The notes beneath the pieces are model-generated. The model worked only from the letters and a program-made list of their open reading frames with translations. It did not search any database and was not told the origin of the DNA. A stretch of DNA of 8,224 nt from UBA2144 sp043819035 (GTDB lineage: Bacteria; Patescibacteriota; Gracilibacteria; Peribacterales; Peribacteraceae): positions 1 to 8,224 of the forward strand of contig JBDRFD010000034.1 in assembly GCA_043819035.1 (NCBI GenBank), read 5' to 3'. Positions 1-5,709 of this stretch are shown one piece after another. The translations under genes and the position numbers were made by a program. The first letter of the stretch is position 1. Each line of letters begins with the position of its first letter.

Positions 1-165
1 TTGGAAGGTCTTCTGAATCACATTCCCCGTTTTTAGGTTCTTGAGCTTCGTTGCCATCACACCCCCCTGTCGCCCCTGCTTGCTAAATTGATTCCAGGTA
101 ATGATGTAGGGATCTCCGTCTATAACAATGGCTCGGCCGGCCTTTAATTCAGCTATGACATACAT
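1..165 (-). CDS. efp: Elongation factor P, N-terminal part (gene continues beyond window start)
   Basis: EF-P binds between the ribosomal P and E sites and relieves stalling at polyproline stretches. The first 55 residues are visible and read as the KOW-like N-terminal domain: an AELKAGRAIVIDGDPYII strand region, then the loop at residues 27-36 (FSKQGRQGGV), then TKLKNLKTGNVIQKTF, which is highly typical of the family. The loop-tip residue is Arg32, not the Lys34 of E. coli-type EF-P. In Pseudomonas EF-P the equivalent residue is Arg32, which EarP rhamnosylates, and the surrounding G-R and M-KLKNL-TG pattern resembles that type. The ATG at 165-163 is supported by an in-frame TAA at 195-193. 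No Shine-Dalgarno site is visible. It lies downstream of the FecR gene, from which repeat array 203-264 separates it. Family identity is confident; the modification state cannot be read from this. Confidence 0.93.
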   Translation of the reverse strand, partial: MYVIAELKAGRAIVIDGDPYIITWNQFSKQGRQGGVMATKLKNLKTGNVIQKTFQ

Positions 166-172
166 GAAGAAG

Positions 173-201
173 AGTTTGTGGAAAATGACGTGTTAGGTCA
201 A
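173..201 (-). promoter_or_regulatory. Possible efp promoter
   Basis: On the minus strand TTGACC (201-196) is followed after 17 bp by CAAACT (178-173), then 7 bp to the efp ATG. The -35 is close to consensus, but the -10 matches only 3 of 6. The same geometry (TTGAC-, 17 bp, -AAACT, 9 bp, ATG) is seen upstream of the plus-strand gene at 4821, which gives it some weight. Transcription would begin at or a few bases before the ATG, giving a leaderless mRNA. Confidence 0.35.
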
Positions 202-202
202 G

Positions 203-264
203 CAATTAGCTCATTAGCTATTAGCATGTTAGCTAATTGCTAATTGCCAATAAGCTAATTAGCT
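203..264. repeat. Array A: ATTAGCT-type 7/8-bp repeat at the FecR gene stop codon
   Basis: ATTAGC or AATTGC cores recur with starts at 205, 213, 220, 228, 235, 242, 250 and 258, so the spacing alternates between 7 and 8 bp. The array can fold: CAATTAGCT (203-211) pairs perfectly with AGCTAATTG (231-239), and AGCTAATTAGCT (253-264) is a perfect palindrome. The TAA stop of the FecR-domain gene (261-259) and its last serine codon lie inside that palindrome. It fills most of the FecR-efp gap, so it could act as a transcript-end hairpin or processing site. No T-run follows in the minus direction, so a classical terminator is unlikely. Confidence 0.75.
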
Positions 265-2172
265 CGCAGCTCGTGCCCACTGCAACCGAATAATCTCCTT
301 GCGAACCCTCAACGGGAACTCTTCCGGGCCATCGGGAAGCGCGAAACGAAGCTGCCTTAAAATCCTTCCCTGATCGGGGTGCCCCTCGAGCGCTTTGAAT
401 TCTGCGATAAGCTGATTAATACGCGATTTGGCCATATGATAGATGAAGATACGTGTCTTGATGCTTGCGACAATCTCAGAAACTTCCTCATCCGAAAGAA
501 CACCGACCGATTCGGTTTGCGGTGGCAAATACTCCTCCACTTGCGATAGAAGGACGCTATCCACCCCTTCCGATTCACCATACTCCAAGAGCACAAACGC
601 GAATTCCGAGAGGAGAACTCTGGCTTCCTTGCGAACTTCGGGGCGTAAATCCGATCCTTCGTCACTTAGAACCGTAAGGTGCGCCGAGAGATCTGTCCAG
701 ATTTCTTCAAGTCCGTATGTTCCTTCTTCGTCGAGTTTCTGCAGAAGAGCCGCAATGGTATCCACCAACAAGACACCTTCCACATCCGCCGCAGTAACCG
801 TGCCTTTTGGAACCTCGGCACTTGCTTCCAAAATAGCCTTCTTAATCAAATACGCATCATCACCCGGAAGGACAGCCGCGCTATCTCCTGCTTCCAAAGC
901 GAGTGACTGCTGAATTAAATTCTGTACCAGGTCATCGCCGGAACCGGTGGCAACTGCCAACAGGGAATCGCGATACGCTTCGAGAGGAATCCGTACGGCT
1001 TCCATATCTCCATCCGCAAGAAGGGCGGCTGCTTCATCAAGCCGCGCACTCGCATGGTCCAGGCGCTTCTGAGCCTTTGCTCCTCCGCCAAAAGTAAGAA
1101 GAACATCCACCTTCTCCGCAATACGCTTGGCGGGATAAAGTATGGATGTGGGAAGAATACCCGCTCGCGCGGCTCTGCGCTCTTGTTGGAGCTGTGCAAT
1201 GGAGCGGCGGTGAACCGCATCGCGCTTAAGGTTCTGCTGTACCCATGCATCTTCGTACTGATCATCGGATATTTTCTTCACGATAAGTGTGCTGCCCCCC
1301 TCCGAAAGACGAATTCTCTCTCCTGCAACCAGGTAAACTTCATTCTCCCCCTGTATAACCTGTGCACGGCGATCCCAGACTTTCACATCAATACCATCGC
1401 TTTCCGCAATCGACACGCTTCCCTCATTCACATTCACCAGACCATTATCCGTACGAACACTTATACCGCGCTGAGTAACGGGGATAAGACCTTGCACCCA
1501 AATACGACCGGCAATGAGTGTGAGCATTGTCTCCGTTGAGCCGCTCACATCCGCCGGATCACTTGTGTCGTGAATCTGGATTGTGGTTCCTGCATCGAGA
1601 CGGATGACGCCGTCATCTCTGAGGAGAATGCTCGCTTCCCCCTGGTGTGTGCGCAGTAGCGCGCCCGGCTCCAGCACAATCTCATCCGTAACCGGTTGCC
1701 ACAAATCCCCGATGGAAATCGCAACTTCCCCGCGCGTGGGGAGCAAAGTCACAGCACTCTGAGCGACTGTTCGTGGAGCAATGAGGAGTTGCGGACCGGC
1801 TTTGACAAGCAGAGCTATCACAACGGCCGCCGCCACCCATTTGAATGCGCGTTGCTGAAATGGCGCAACCGGTGCATGAGCCAATGCGAAGCGCCTCCTT
1901 AAATGCAACCCCAATTCCGGAGGAGGAACGAGGAGCTCCTTGAGCTTTTCGAGGAGTGCTACACTTTCTGATACATCAATCCTATCAACCACGCGCGCCC
2001 AAATTCTTTGTTTGACTGCCTGAGATGGGCGAACCAGTGCCGGAACTTTGCTAAGAACACTCTGAGTATTGCACCGTTTCTCAATTCGTGCCCAAATACG
2101 CTCTTTGGCCCCGCTAAGCGGAGTGAGGTCTCTTTCGAGCCTTTTGAGAAGCGCTTCCGTAGACATCTGCAT
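259..2172 (-). CDS. Single-pass membrane FecR-domain protein, probable regulator of the adjacent ECF sigma factor
   Basis: This is a 637-residue protein. Residues 1-100 are helical and carry a repeat of about 31 residues: ERIWARI at 24-30 and QRIWARV at 55-61, with a third, weaker copy ending in LHLRRRF at 89-95. One transmembrane segment follows at about 112-131. Residues 146-290 look like a FecR domain (TRGEVAI, LEPGALLRT, ASILLRDDGVIRLDAGT). Residues 342-450 resemble DUF5667 (LYPAKRIAEKVDVLL, then KRLDHASARLDEAAALL). The rest is helical and acidic. It starts 28 bp after the sigma factor stop, so the two are almost certainly co-transcribed. The likely arrangement is a cytoplasmic N-terminal sigma-binding part with an extracytoplasmic FecR sensor. 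No zinc-binding anti-sigma motif is visible, so anti-sigma function is inferred from context. Met3 (2166) is an alternative start. The stop lies inside repeat array A. Confidence 0.82.
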   Translation of the reverse strand: MQMSTEALLKRLERDLTPLSGAKERIWARIEKRCNTQSVLSKVPALVRPSQAVKQRIWARVVDRIDVSESVALLEKLKELLVPPPELGLHLRRRFALAHAPVAPFQQRAFKWVAAAVVIALLVKAGPQLLIAPRTVAQSAVTLLPTRGEVAISIGDLWQPVTDEIVLEPGALLRTHQGEASILLRDDGVIRLDAGTTIQIHDTSDPADVSGSTETMLTLIAGRIWVQGLIPVTQRGISVRTDNGLVNVNEGSVSIAESDGIDVKVWDRRAQVIQGENEVYLVAGERIRLSEGGSTLIVKKISDDQYEDAWVQQNLKRDAVHRRSIAQLQQERRAARAGILPTSILYPAKRIAEKVDVLLTFGGGAKAQKRLDHASARLDEAAALLADGDMEAVRIPLEAYRDSLLAVATGSGDDLVQNLIQQSLALEAGDSAAVLPGDDAYLIKKAILEASAEVPKGTVTAADVEGVLLVDTIAALLQKLDEEGTYGLEEIWTDLSAHLTVLSDEGSDLRPEVRKEARVLLSEFAFVLLEYGESEGVDSVLLSQVEEYLPPQTESVGVLSDEEVSEIVASIKTRIFIYHMAKSRINQLIAEFKALEGHPDQGRILRQLRFALPDGPEEFPLRVRKEIIRLQWARAAS

Positions 2173-2200
2173 AGATTAAAACGAGGAAAAAGGGCAAGTG

Positions 2201-2767
2201 TTACAGGTTTTCTTCCAATTCTGGTGGCAAGTTTTCCTTGAGCTTGTTTAATGCACGAAACTTCAAAATCCGCATAGACCCCTCGGAAATACGAAGGGTT
2301 CTGGCCACCTCTGGATTCGTAAGTCCCGCAATGTAGGAGAGGGACAGCACTTCCCTGTAGCGCTTGGGTAGCGCATCCAGAGCCTCACGCACAATCTTAA
2401 GGACATAGAGCCGTTTTGTGCTTGTATCAGCACGGTTAAATTCATCCGGATCAGAGAGGTCTTCCGGTATTTCCTCCCACGTCCGAGTCGTACGATATGC
2501 ATCGATGACTTCATTACGTGCAATCCTAAAGAGCCATGCTCCAAACGGAATGTTCTTGCGCTCCTTATAGGAATAAAGCTTCTCCCACGCCTTTACAAAA
2601 ATCTCAGCCACCAGATCTTCGGCAGCTTCCTGAGGAACCCTGAGGACAGCATACCGATAGACCGAAGGAAAGAAGTGATCATAGATCTTTGCATACGCAT
2701 CCGTGTCGCCTTCCTTCGCTTTGGAGACGAGTGCTGGGATCGCCGGGTTCTGGAGATCCTTGATCAT
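2201..2767 (-). CDS. ECF-type RNA polymerase sigma-70 family sigma factor
   Basis: This 188-residue alternative sigma factor directs RNA polymerase to a dedicated promoter set. Region 2 spans about residues 25-92: IYDHFFPSVYRYA, then the core-binding stretch AEDLVAEIFVKAWEKL and the -10 recognition helix GAWLFRIARNEVIDAYR. A linker of about 25 residues follows. Region 4 spans about 118-180, with ALDALPKRYREVLSLSY and a helix-turn-helix GLTNPEVARTLRISEGSMRILKFRAL. Size and two-domain layout are typical of ECF sigmas. The frame is open back to an ATG at 2797. I chose 2767 because family alignment begins near there and a good -10 hexamer (2782-2777) lies between the two ATGs. The FecR-domain gene follows after 28 bp and is the probable partner regulator. 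The target promoters are unknown. Confidence 0.9.
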   Translation of the reverse strand: MIKDLQNPAIPALVSKAKEGDTDAYAKIYDHFFPSVYRYAVLRVPQEAAEDLVAEIFVKAWEKLYSYKERKNIPFGAWLFRIARNEVIDAYRTTRTWEEIPEDLSDPDEFNRADTSTKRLYVLKIVREALDALPKRYREVLSLSYIAGLTNPEVARTLRISEGSMRILKFRALNKLKENLPPELEENL

Positions 2768-2776
2768 GAGACGACA

Positions 2777-2782
2777 AGTATA
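2777..2782 (-). promoter_or_regulatory. -10 hexamer TATACT upstream of the sigma factor gene
   Basis: TATACT on the minus strand matches the housekeeping -10 consensus at 5 of 6 positions and ends 9 bases before the ATG at 2767. No good -35 is present at 16-19 bp spacing. A transcript from here would have almost no leader, and it would exclude the upstream ATG at 2797 as the start. It lies just downstream of inverted repeat B. Confidence 0.4.
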
Positions 2783-2830
2783 GCGAATAAGATGCACAAA
2801 CGCTGTTGAAATCTAACGATTTCGAAGGGC

Positions 2831-2921
2831 AAATTGACAATTGAAAATTGACAATTGACAATGACCTCTGAATTCAGAGCTTCTTACTAATTGTCAATTG
2901 TCCATTGCCAATTATCAATTT
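2831..2921. repeat. Element B: 91-bp inverted pair of ATTGACA heptad arrays around a palindromic core
   Basis: The left arm (2831-2862) consists of heptads of the form CAATTGA or AAATTGA. The right arm (2890-2921) is its inverted copy, with 28 of 32 positions matching when reverse-complemented. The 27-bp core contains a perfect 14-bp palindrome, CTCTGAATTCAGAG (2866-2879). It sits between the guaA stop and the sigma factor gene. The whole could extrude as a cruciform or fold as an RNA hairpin, and it looks like a small non-autonomous repeat element. No coding capacity and no clear target duplication are visible. The same unit (CAATTGA twice) also occurs inside the ligase gene at 6441-6454. 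Confidence 0.82.
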
Positions 2922-2943
2922 TTTATTACCACTCAATCGTCCT

Positions 2944-2972
2944 CGGAGCCCTTAGATGAACTCGGGACTCCG
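2944..2972 (-). terminator. GC-rich hairpin just after the guaA stop
   Basis: On the minus strand CGGAG(T)CCC (2972-2964) pairs with GGGCTCCG (2951-2944). This gives 8 base pairs with one bulged T and a 12-nt loop, starting 3 bases after the guaA stop codon. The following bases are A-rich rather than a T-run, so a classical intrinsic terminator is doubtful. It may instead protect the mRNA 3' end. Confidence 0.3.
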
Positions 2973-2974
2973 GC

Positions 2975-4753
2975 TTACTCCCATTCTATTGTGGCCGGAG
3001 GCTTAGAAGTGAGATCCAGGAAAACCAAATCAATTCCATCGAGTGACAAAATTTGTTCCGTCATTTTTTTAAGAACATCCTCCGGCAAGTGAACCCCATT
3101 CGCTGTCATCGCATCGGTTGATTCAATCGGACGGAGCACGATTGACTGACCGCCTTTAGATTTTCCAAATGGAAGCAGTACAACGGGGAACTGCCAGATC
3201 TTTTCATAGAGTCTGGCTCTGTGCATCTCTTCACTCACAATTGCATCCGCTTCACGCAAGAGGTCAGCACGATCACGAATGATGTACCCGGGAGTGAATA
3301 CAAACTCAACAGGCTTAGAATGTGACGTGCATTTAAGAACACGATTAATCTGAGGATCTTTATTTGGAATATCAGTCGACTGTTTCCAAAGCTCCTGCGA
3401 AACTTCACATGGTTGTTCAGAAAAGAACGCGATCGCATGCCTATAAGTCCGTCCATCTCCTTGAACTCCCACAGATTTAACAGGAAGCAGTTTTCCTGAT
3501 TCCTGATTCCTGATTCCGGATTCCGGTTCTCTGCCACACAAAATACGAACGCCCAATCCAGGACCGGGAAATGGATGTCGCCAAACCAAATCATGAGGAA
3601 GTCCTAGCTCTTCCCCAAGTTCGCGCACTTCATCTTTATATAAATCTTTAAGAGGTTCGATTACGAGTCCCTGATCGATCATCTTCTGAACCGATTCTAC
3701 TCTATTATGATGAGTCTTGATCTGATCAGCATGTTTGGTCCCACCGGTTTCAATCGTATCTGGATATATAGTCCCCTGACCTAGCATCCAGCCATTTTCA
3801 ACAGTTAGCCCCATCTCTTCACTCACTCGCTTTTGAACTGCTAGGAATGTGTCACCAATGATCTTCCGTTTCTCTTCTGGACCATACACATCCTTGAGAT
3901 TTGTGAAGAATTCTTCCGACGCATCTTCGACCCGCAAGTTAGGCAAACCAAGATCCTTAAGCGCCTCTTGAATCTGCGAGACTTCATCTTTTCTCATGAG
4001 TCCTGTATCAACCAACAATCCCTGAACGCGCTCAGGCCCCAAGACTTTATCGAGCAATGTGAACGCAACGGTTGAATCTACACCACCCGACACGAGCATA
4101 AAGACTTTTCGATCCCCTACCGTCTCTTTGATCTCTTCTTCAATCTGACTCGCATAACTTTTTACTGACCACGGATCAGCATCACATGCTTCAACGAACC
4201 TCGTGAGAATATTTCTCCCGTCTTCGCCCGTATGCCTCACCTCGGGATGAAACTGAATTCCATATATCCGCTTCTCCGTATCTTCCATGCCGGCAATCTC
4301 ACATGTATCGGATCTAAGAACCTGCTTAAACCCTTTGGGAAGTTCTTTGACCTCATCCCCGTGGGACATCCATGCAACATATCGCGGTGATGATACGCTT
4401 CCAAGGAAACTTTCCTTATCAACAACTTCGACTTCACTGCGACCATACTCCTTCGTGATCCCCGGTTCTACTTTCCCGTGAAGAACATGCGCAATCCATT
4501 GGTGCCCGTAACAAATGCCCAGAACAGGAACGCCCATTTTTAAAATATCCGGATCGCCCTGTGTGGCATCCTTGTCATATACACTTGCAGGGCCTCCAGA
4601 AAGAATGATTCCTGCTGCATCCTTAAGATCGTCTGCAGAAGTTTCTGCTTCTCGAATTTCTGAGTAGACCCCGAGTCTCCTCACTCTGCTCGCAATAAGA
4701 TGTGCATACTGTCCGCCGAAGTCGAGTATGACGATGGAACGACGCTTATCCAT
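2975..4753 (-). CDS. guaA: GMP synthase (glutamine-hydrolysing), long eukaryotic-type form
   Basis: It converts XMP to GMP using ATP and glutamine, the last step of guanine nucleotide synthesis, in the cytosol. Numbered from the ATG at 4753 (592 residues), the class I glutamine amidotransferase domain occupies about 1-190. Its triad is Cys81 (GICYGHQ), His169 and Glu171 (QFHPEV). The ATP pyrophosphatase P-loop is SGGVDS at 222-227. The C-terminal dimerisation domain ends in SKPPATIEWE. After HPFPGPGLGVRIL there is an extra dimerisation subdomain, with LLPVKSVGVQGDGRTY placed before LLREADAI. That order matches human GMPS rather than the roughly 525-residue E. coli form, though this insert is shorter than the human one. 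Repeat C encodes part of it. Upstream in-frame ATGs at 4789 and 4768 exist; 4753 is preferred because DKRRSIVILDFGGQY aligns with family starts and a promoter lies just upstream. Confidence 0.96.
   Translation of the reverse strand: MDKRRSIVILDFGGQYAHLIASRVRRLGVYSEIREAETSADDLKDAAGIILSGGPASVYDKDATQGDPDILKMGVPVLGICYGHQWIAHVLHGKVEPGITKEYGRSEVEVVDKESFLGSVSSPRYVAWMSHGDEVKELPKGFKQVLRSDTCEIAGMEDTEKRIYGIQFHPEVRHTGEDGRNILTRFVEACDADPWSVKSYASQIEEEIKETVGDRKVFMLVSGGVDSTVAFTLLDKVLGPERVQGLLVDTGLMRKDEVSQIQEALKDLGLPNLRVEDASEEFFTNLKDVYGPEEKRKIIGDTFLAVQKRVSEEMGLTVENGWMLGQGTIYPDTIETGGTKHADQIKTHHNRVESVQKMIDQGLVIEPLKDLYKDEVRELGEELGLPHDLVWRHPFPGPGLGVRILCGREPESGIRNQESGKLLPVKSVGVQGDGRTYRHAIAFFSEQPCEVSQELWKQSTDIPNKDPQINRVLKCTSHSKPVEFVFTPGYIIRDRADLLREADAIVSEEMHRARLYEKIWQFPVVLLPFGKSKGGQSIVLRPIESTDAMTANGVHLPEDVLKKMTEQILSLDGIDLVFLDLTSKPPATIEWE
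3493..3527. repeat. Repeat C: five TTCCTGA-type heptads inside guaA
   Basis: TTCCTGA occurs three times in direct succession (3493-3513), followed by TTCCGGA and TTCCGGT (3514-3527). This makes 35 bp of exact 7-bp periodicity. On the guaA strand it encodes EPESGIRNQESG, lying between the conserved GVRIL and LLPVKSVGV motifs where human GMPS has a longer, different sequence. The reading frame is kept. Confidence 0.85.
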
Positions 4754-4759
4754 ACCTAA

Positions 4760-4789
4760 AGAATACATCTTTAGAAGTGATATTGACAA
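4760..4789 (-). promoter_or_regulatory. Probable guaA promoter, overlapping the divergent promoter
   Basis: On the minus strand TTGTCA (4789-4784, 5 of 6 to consensus) is followed after 18 bp by TATTCT (4765-4760, 4 of 6). The ATG at 4753 begins 7 bases after the end of the -10. The start point would fall at or next to the A of the ATG, so the mRNA would be leaderless, consistent with the absence of a Shine-Dalgarno site. Confidence 0.45.
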
Positions 4790-4811
4790 AGACTTAGTCA
4801 GGGAAGAAACT
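4783..4811 (+). promoter_or_regulatory. Probable promoter of the acidic-protein gene
   Basis: A perfect -35 TTGACA (4783-4788) is followed after 17 bp by GAAACT (4806-4811, 3 of 6), then 9 bases to the ATG at 4821. The -35 overlaps the opposite-strand -35 of guaA: TTGACAA at 4783-4789 serves both directions. The two genes would therefore compete for RNA polymerase. Confidence 0.42.
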
Positions 4812-4820
4812 CAATCTCCT

Positions 4821-5435
4821 ATGTCTACACCACAACCTGAGGTAAAAAGAATAGAACCAGCTAAACTCATAAAAGGAACCGTCGATGGAAAAGGTAAATT
4901 ACCTCAACTTTGTGCTAATTATCTTCAAAATCCCAGAAGAATTCTCCAGGCTATTGAAACAAGAGCACGCCAAGTTCAAGCAGCAATTCAAAAACTTGGC
5001 CTTTCCATTGAGTTTGATAAAGAGAAATCGCCAACATTTGCCGAGGTACGACAGCAACTTGTTGATGAGTTCGGCAAGCTAAAACATGAGATATCAGGTG
5101 AAAACGATATATTTTTTCTCGAGACCGTAGCTCAGATCCATGCTCGCGCATTCGAAGCACTGCATGAATTGAATGAACGGAAAGCAACAGAAAGTGAACA
5201 GGATGGTGATAATGACGTAGTGATACTTGAAGCAGAAATGGAAGTACCAAGTGCAGTAGATGAATCAGAACCTGATGAGACCATCACCGAAGGAGAGGAA
5301 GGACTACCACTTCCCGGCGAAGATGATCAATCAAACGACGACGATTCCACAGAAGAAGGAGAATTAGAAGCAGAAGTGGAAGGAGCAGAACCAGAAGAAG
5401 AGGGGGGAGAATTCGACATCAAAGTAACGCCATAA
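4821..5435 (+). CDS. Hypothetical protein with helical N-terminal domain and long acidic tail
   Basis: I do not recognise this 204-residue protein. Residues 1-30 are basic and proline-containing (MSTPQPEVKRIEPAKL). Residues about 30-135 are predicted to be mostly helical, with LQNPRRILQAIETRARQVQ and FAEVRQQLVDEFGKLKHEI, suggesting a small folded or coiled-coil domain. From about 135 to the end it is extremely acidic, with runs of Glu and Asp, few hydrophobic residues and probable disorder. There is no signal peptide or membrane segment. It is the only plus-strand gene here and diverges from guaA. The frame is open back to an ATG at 4728, but that would lie inside guaA, and the promoter at 4783-4811 favours 4821. 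Acidic tails often mediate binding to basic proteins or mimic nucleic acid; no specific role can be given. Confidence 0.75.
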   Translation: MSTPQPEVKRIEPAKLIKGTVDGKGKLPQLCANYLQNPRRILQAIETRARQVQAAIQKLGLSIEFDKEKSPTFAEVRQQLVDEFGKLKHEISGENDIFFLETVAQIHARAFEALHELNERKATESEQDGDNDVVILEAEMEVPSAVDESEPDETITEGEEGLPLPGEDDQSNDDDSTEEGELEAEVEGAEPEEEGGEFDIKVTP

Positions 5436-5709
5436 GCCGCCATCACCCAAACAACAAGTGTCACCACAATTCCTTCTCATGGTGCAAATTTTGGATGTTT
5501 GAACGCCTACCGTTCCACACCATCATGGAACCGTTTTTATTGCTAATTTAAGCGCAAAAGTAGGAACCTTAAAAAGTTTTTTTGAGAGGTGGTTTTCAAA
5601 GGGTTTTTTTAAGATCAAAATTCAGCGCTCTCTTTCCCCCGGGTGGAGGGGGGTAGTGGGTTGGCAAAGAAATAATGATAATTATCCATTGAACACGTAA
5701 TACAAAAGG
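5436..5709. other. Convergent intergenic region between the acidic-protein gene and the ligase gene
   Basis: This 274-bp gap between two convergent gene ends has no credible gene. It holds a likely terminator (5512-5538) and two T7 runs (5577-5583 and 5604-5610) flanked by the inverted pair CTTAAAAA (5568-5575) and TTTTTAAG (5606-5613). It also holds a GC-rich CCCCC/GGGGG inverted pair (5636-5640, 5648-5652) inside a G-rich plus-strand tract that ends at 5660, and the palindrome GATAATTATC near 5680. Which of these, if any, ends the ligase transcript is unclear. Confidence 0.6.
5512..5538 (+). terminator. Probable intrinsic terminator of the acidic-protein gene
   Basis: GTTCCA (5512-5517) pairs with TGGAAC (5526-5531) across an 8-nt loop, and a run of five T begins 2 bases later (5534-5538). 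It lies about 75 bp downstream of the stop codon. The stem is short, so strength is uncertain. Confidence 0.5.

Noticed and set aside
203..264. CRISPR-like repeat array
   Set aside because: Units are only 7-8 bp, contiguous and without spacers, and there are no cas genes; the same holds for the other heptad arrays.
1054..1539. 161-codon plus-strand open frame opposite the FecR gene
   Set aside because: It has no family features, a low-complexity odd composition, and lies wholly antisense to a well-supported gene.
3493..3527. Possible frameshift or assembly error in guaA at the repeat
   Set aside because: Conserved motifs on both sides are in the same frame, and independent heptad arrays elsewhere make an artefact unlikely.
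3235..3594. 119-codon minus-strand frame inside guaA
   Set aside because: It is an out-of-frame shadow of guaA, whose own frame is continuous with conserved motifs throughout.
4728..4820. Upstream start for the acidic protein at 4728
   Set aside because: It would overlap the guaA start on the other strand and lie upstream of the best promoter candidate; 4821 fits better.
5568..5613. CTTAAAAA/TTTTTAAG inverted pair as the ligase terminator
   Set aside because: The AT-only stem with a loop of about 30 nt is too weak to call a terminator with confidence.
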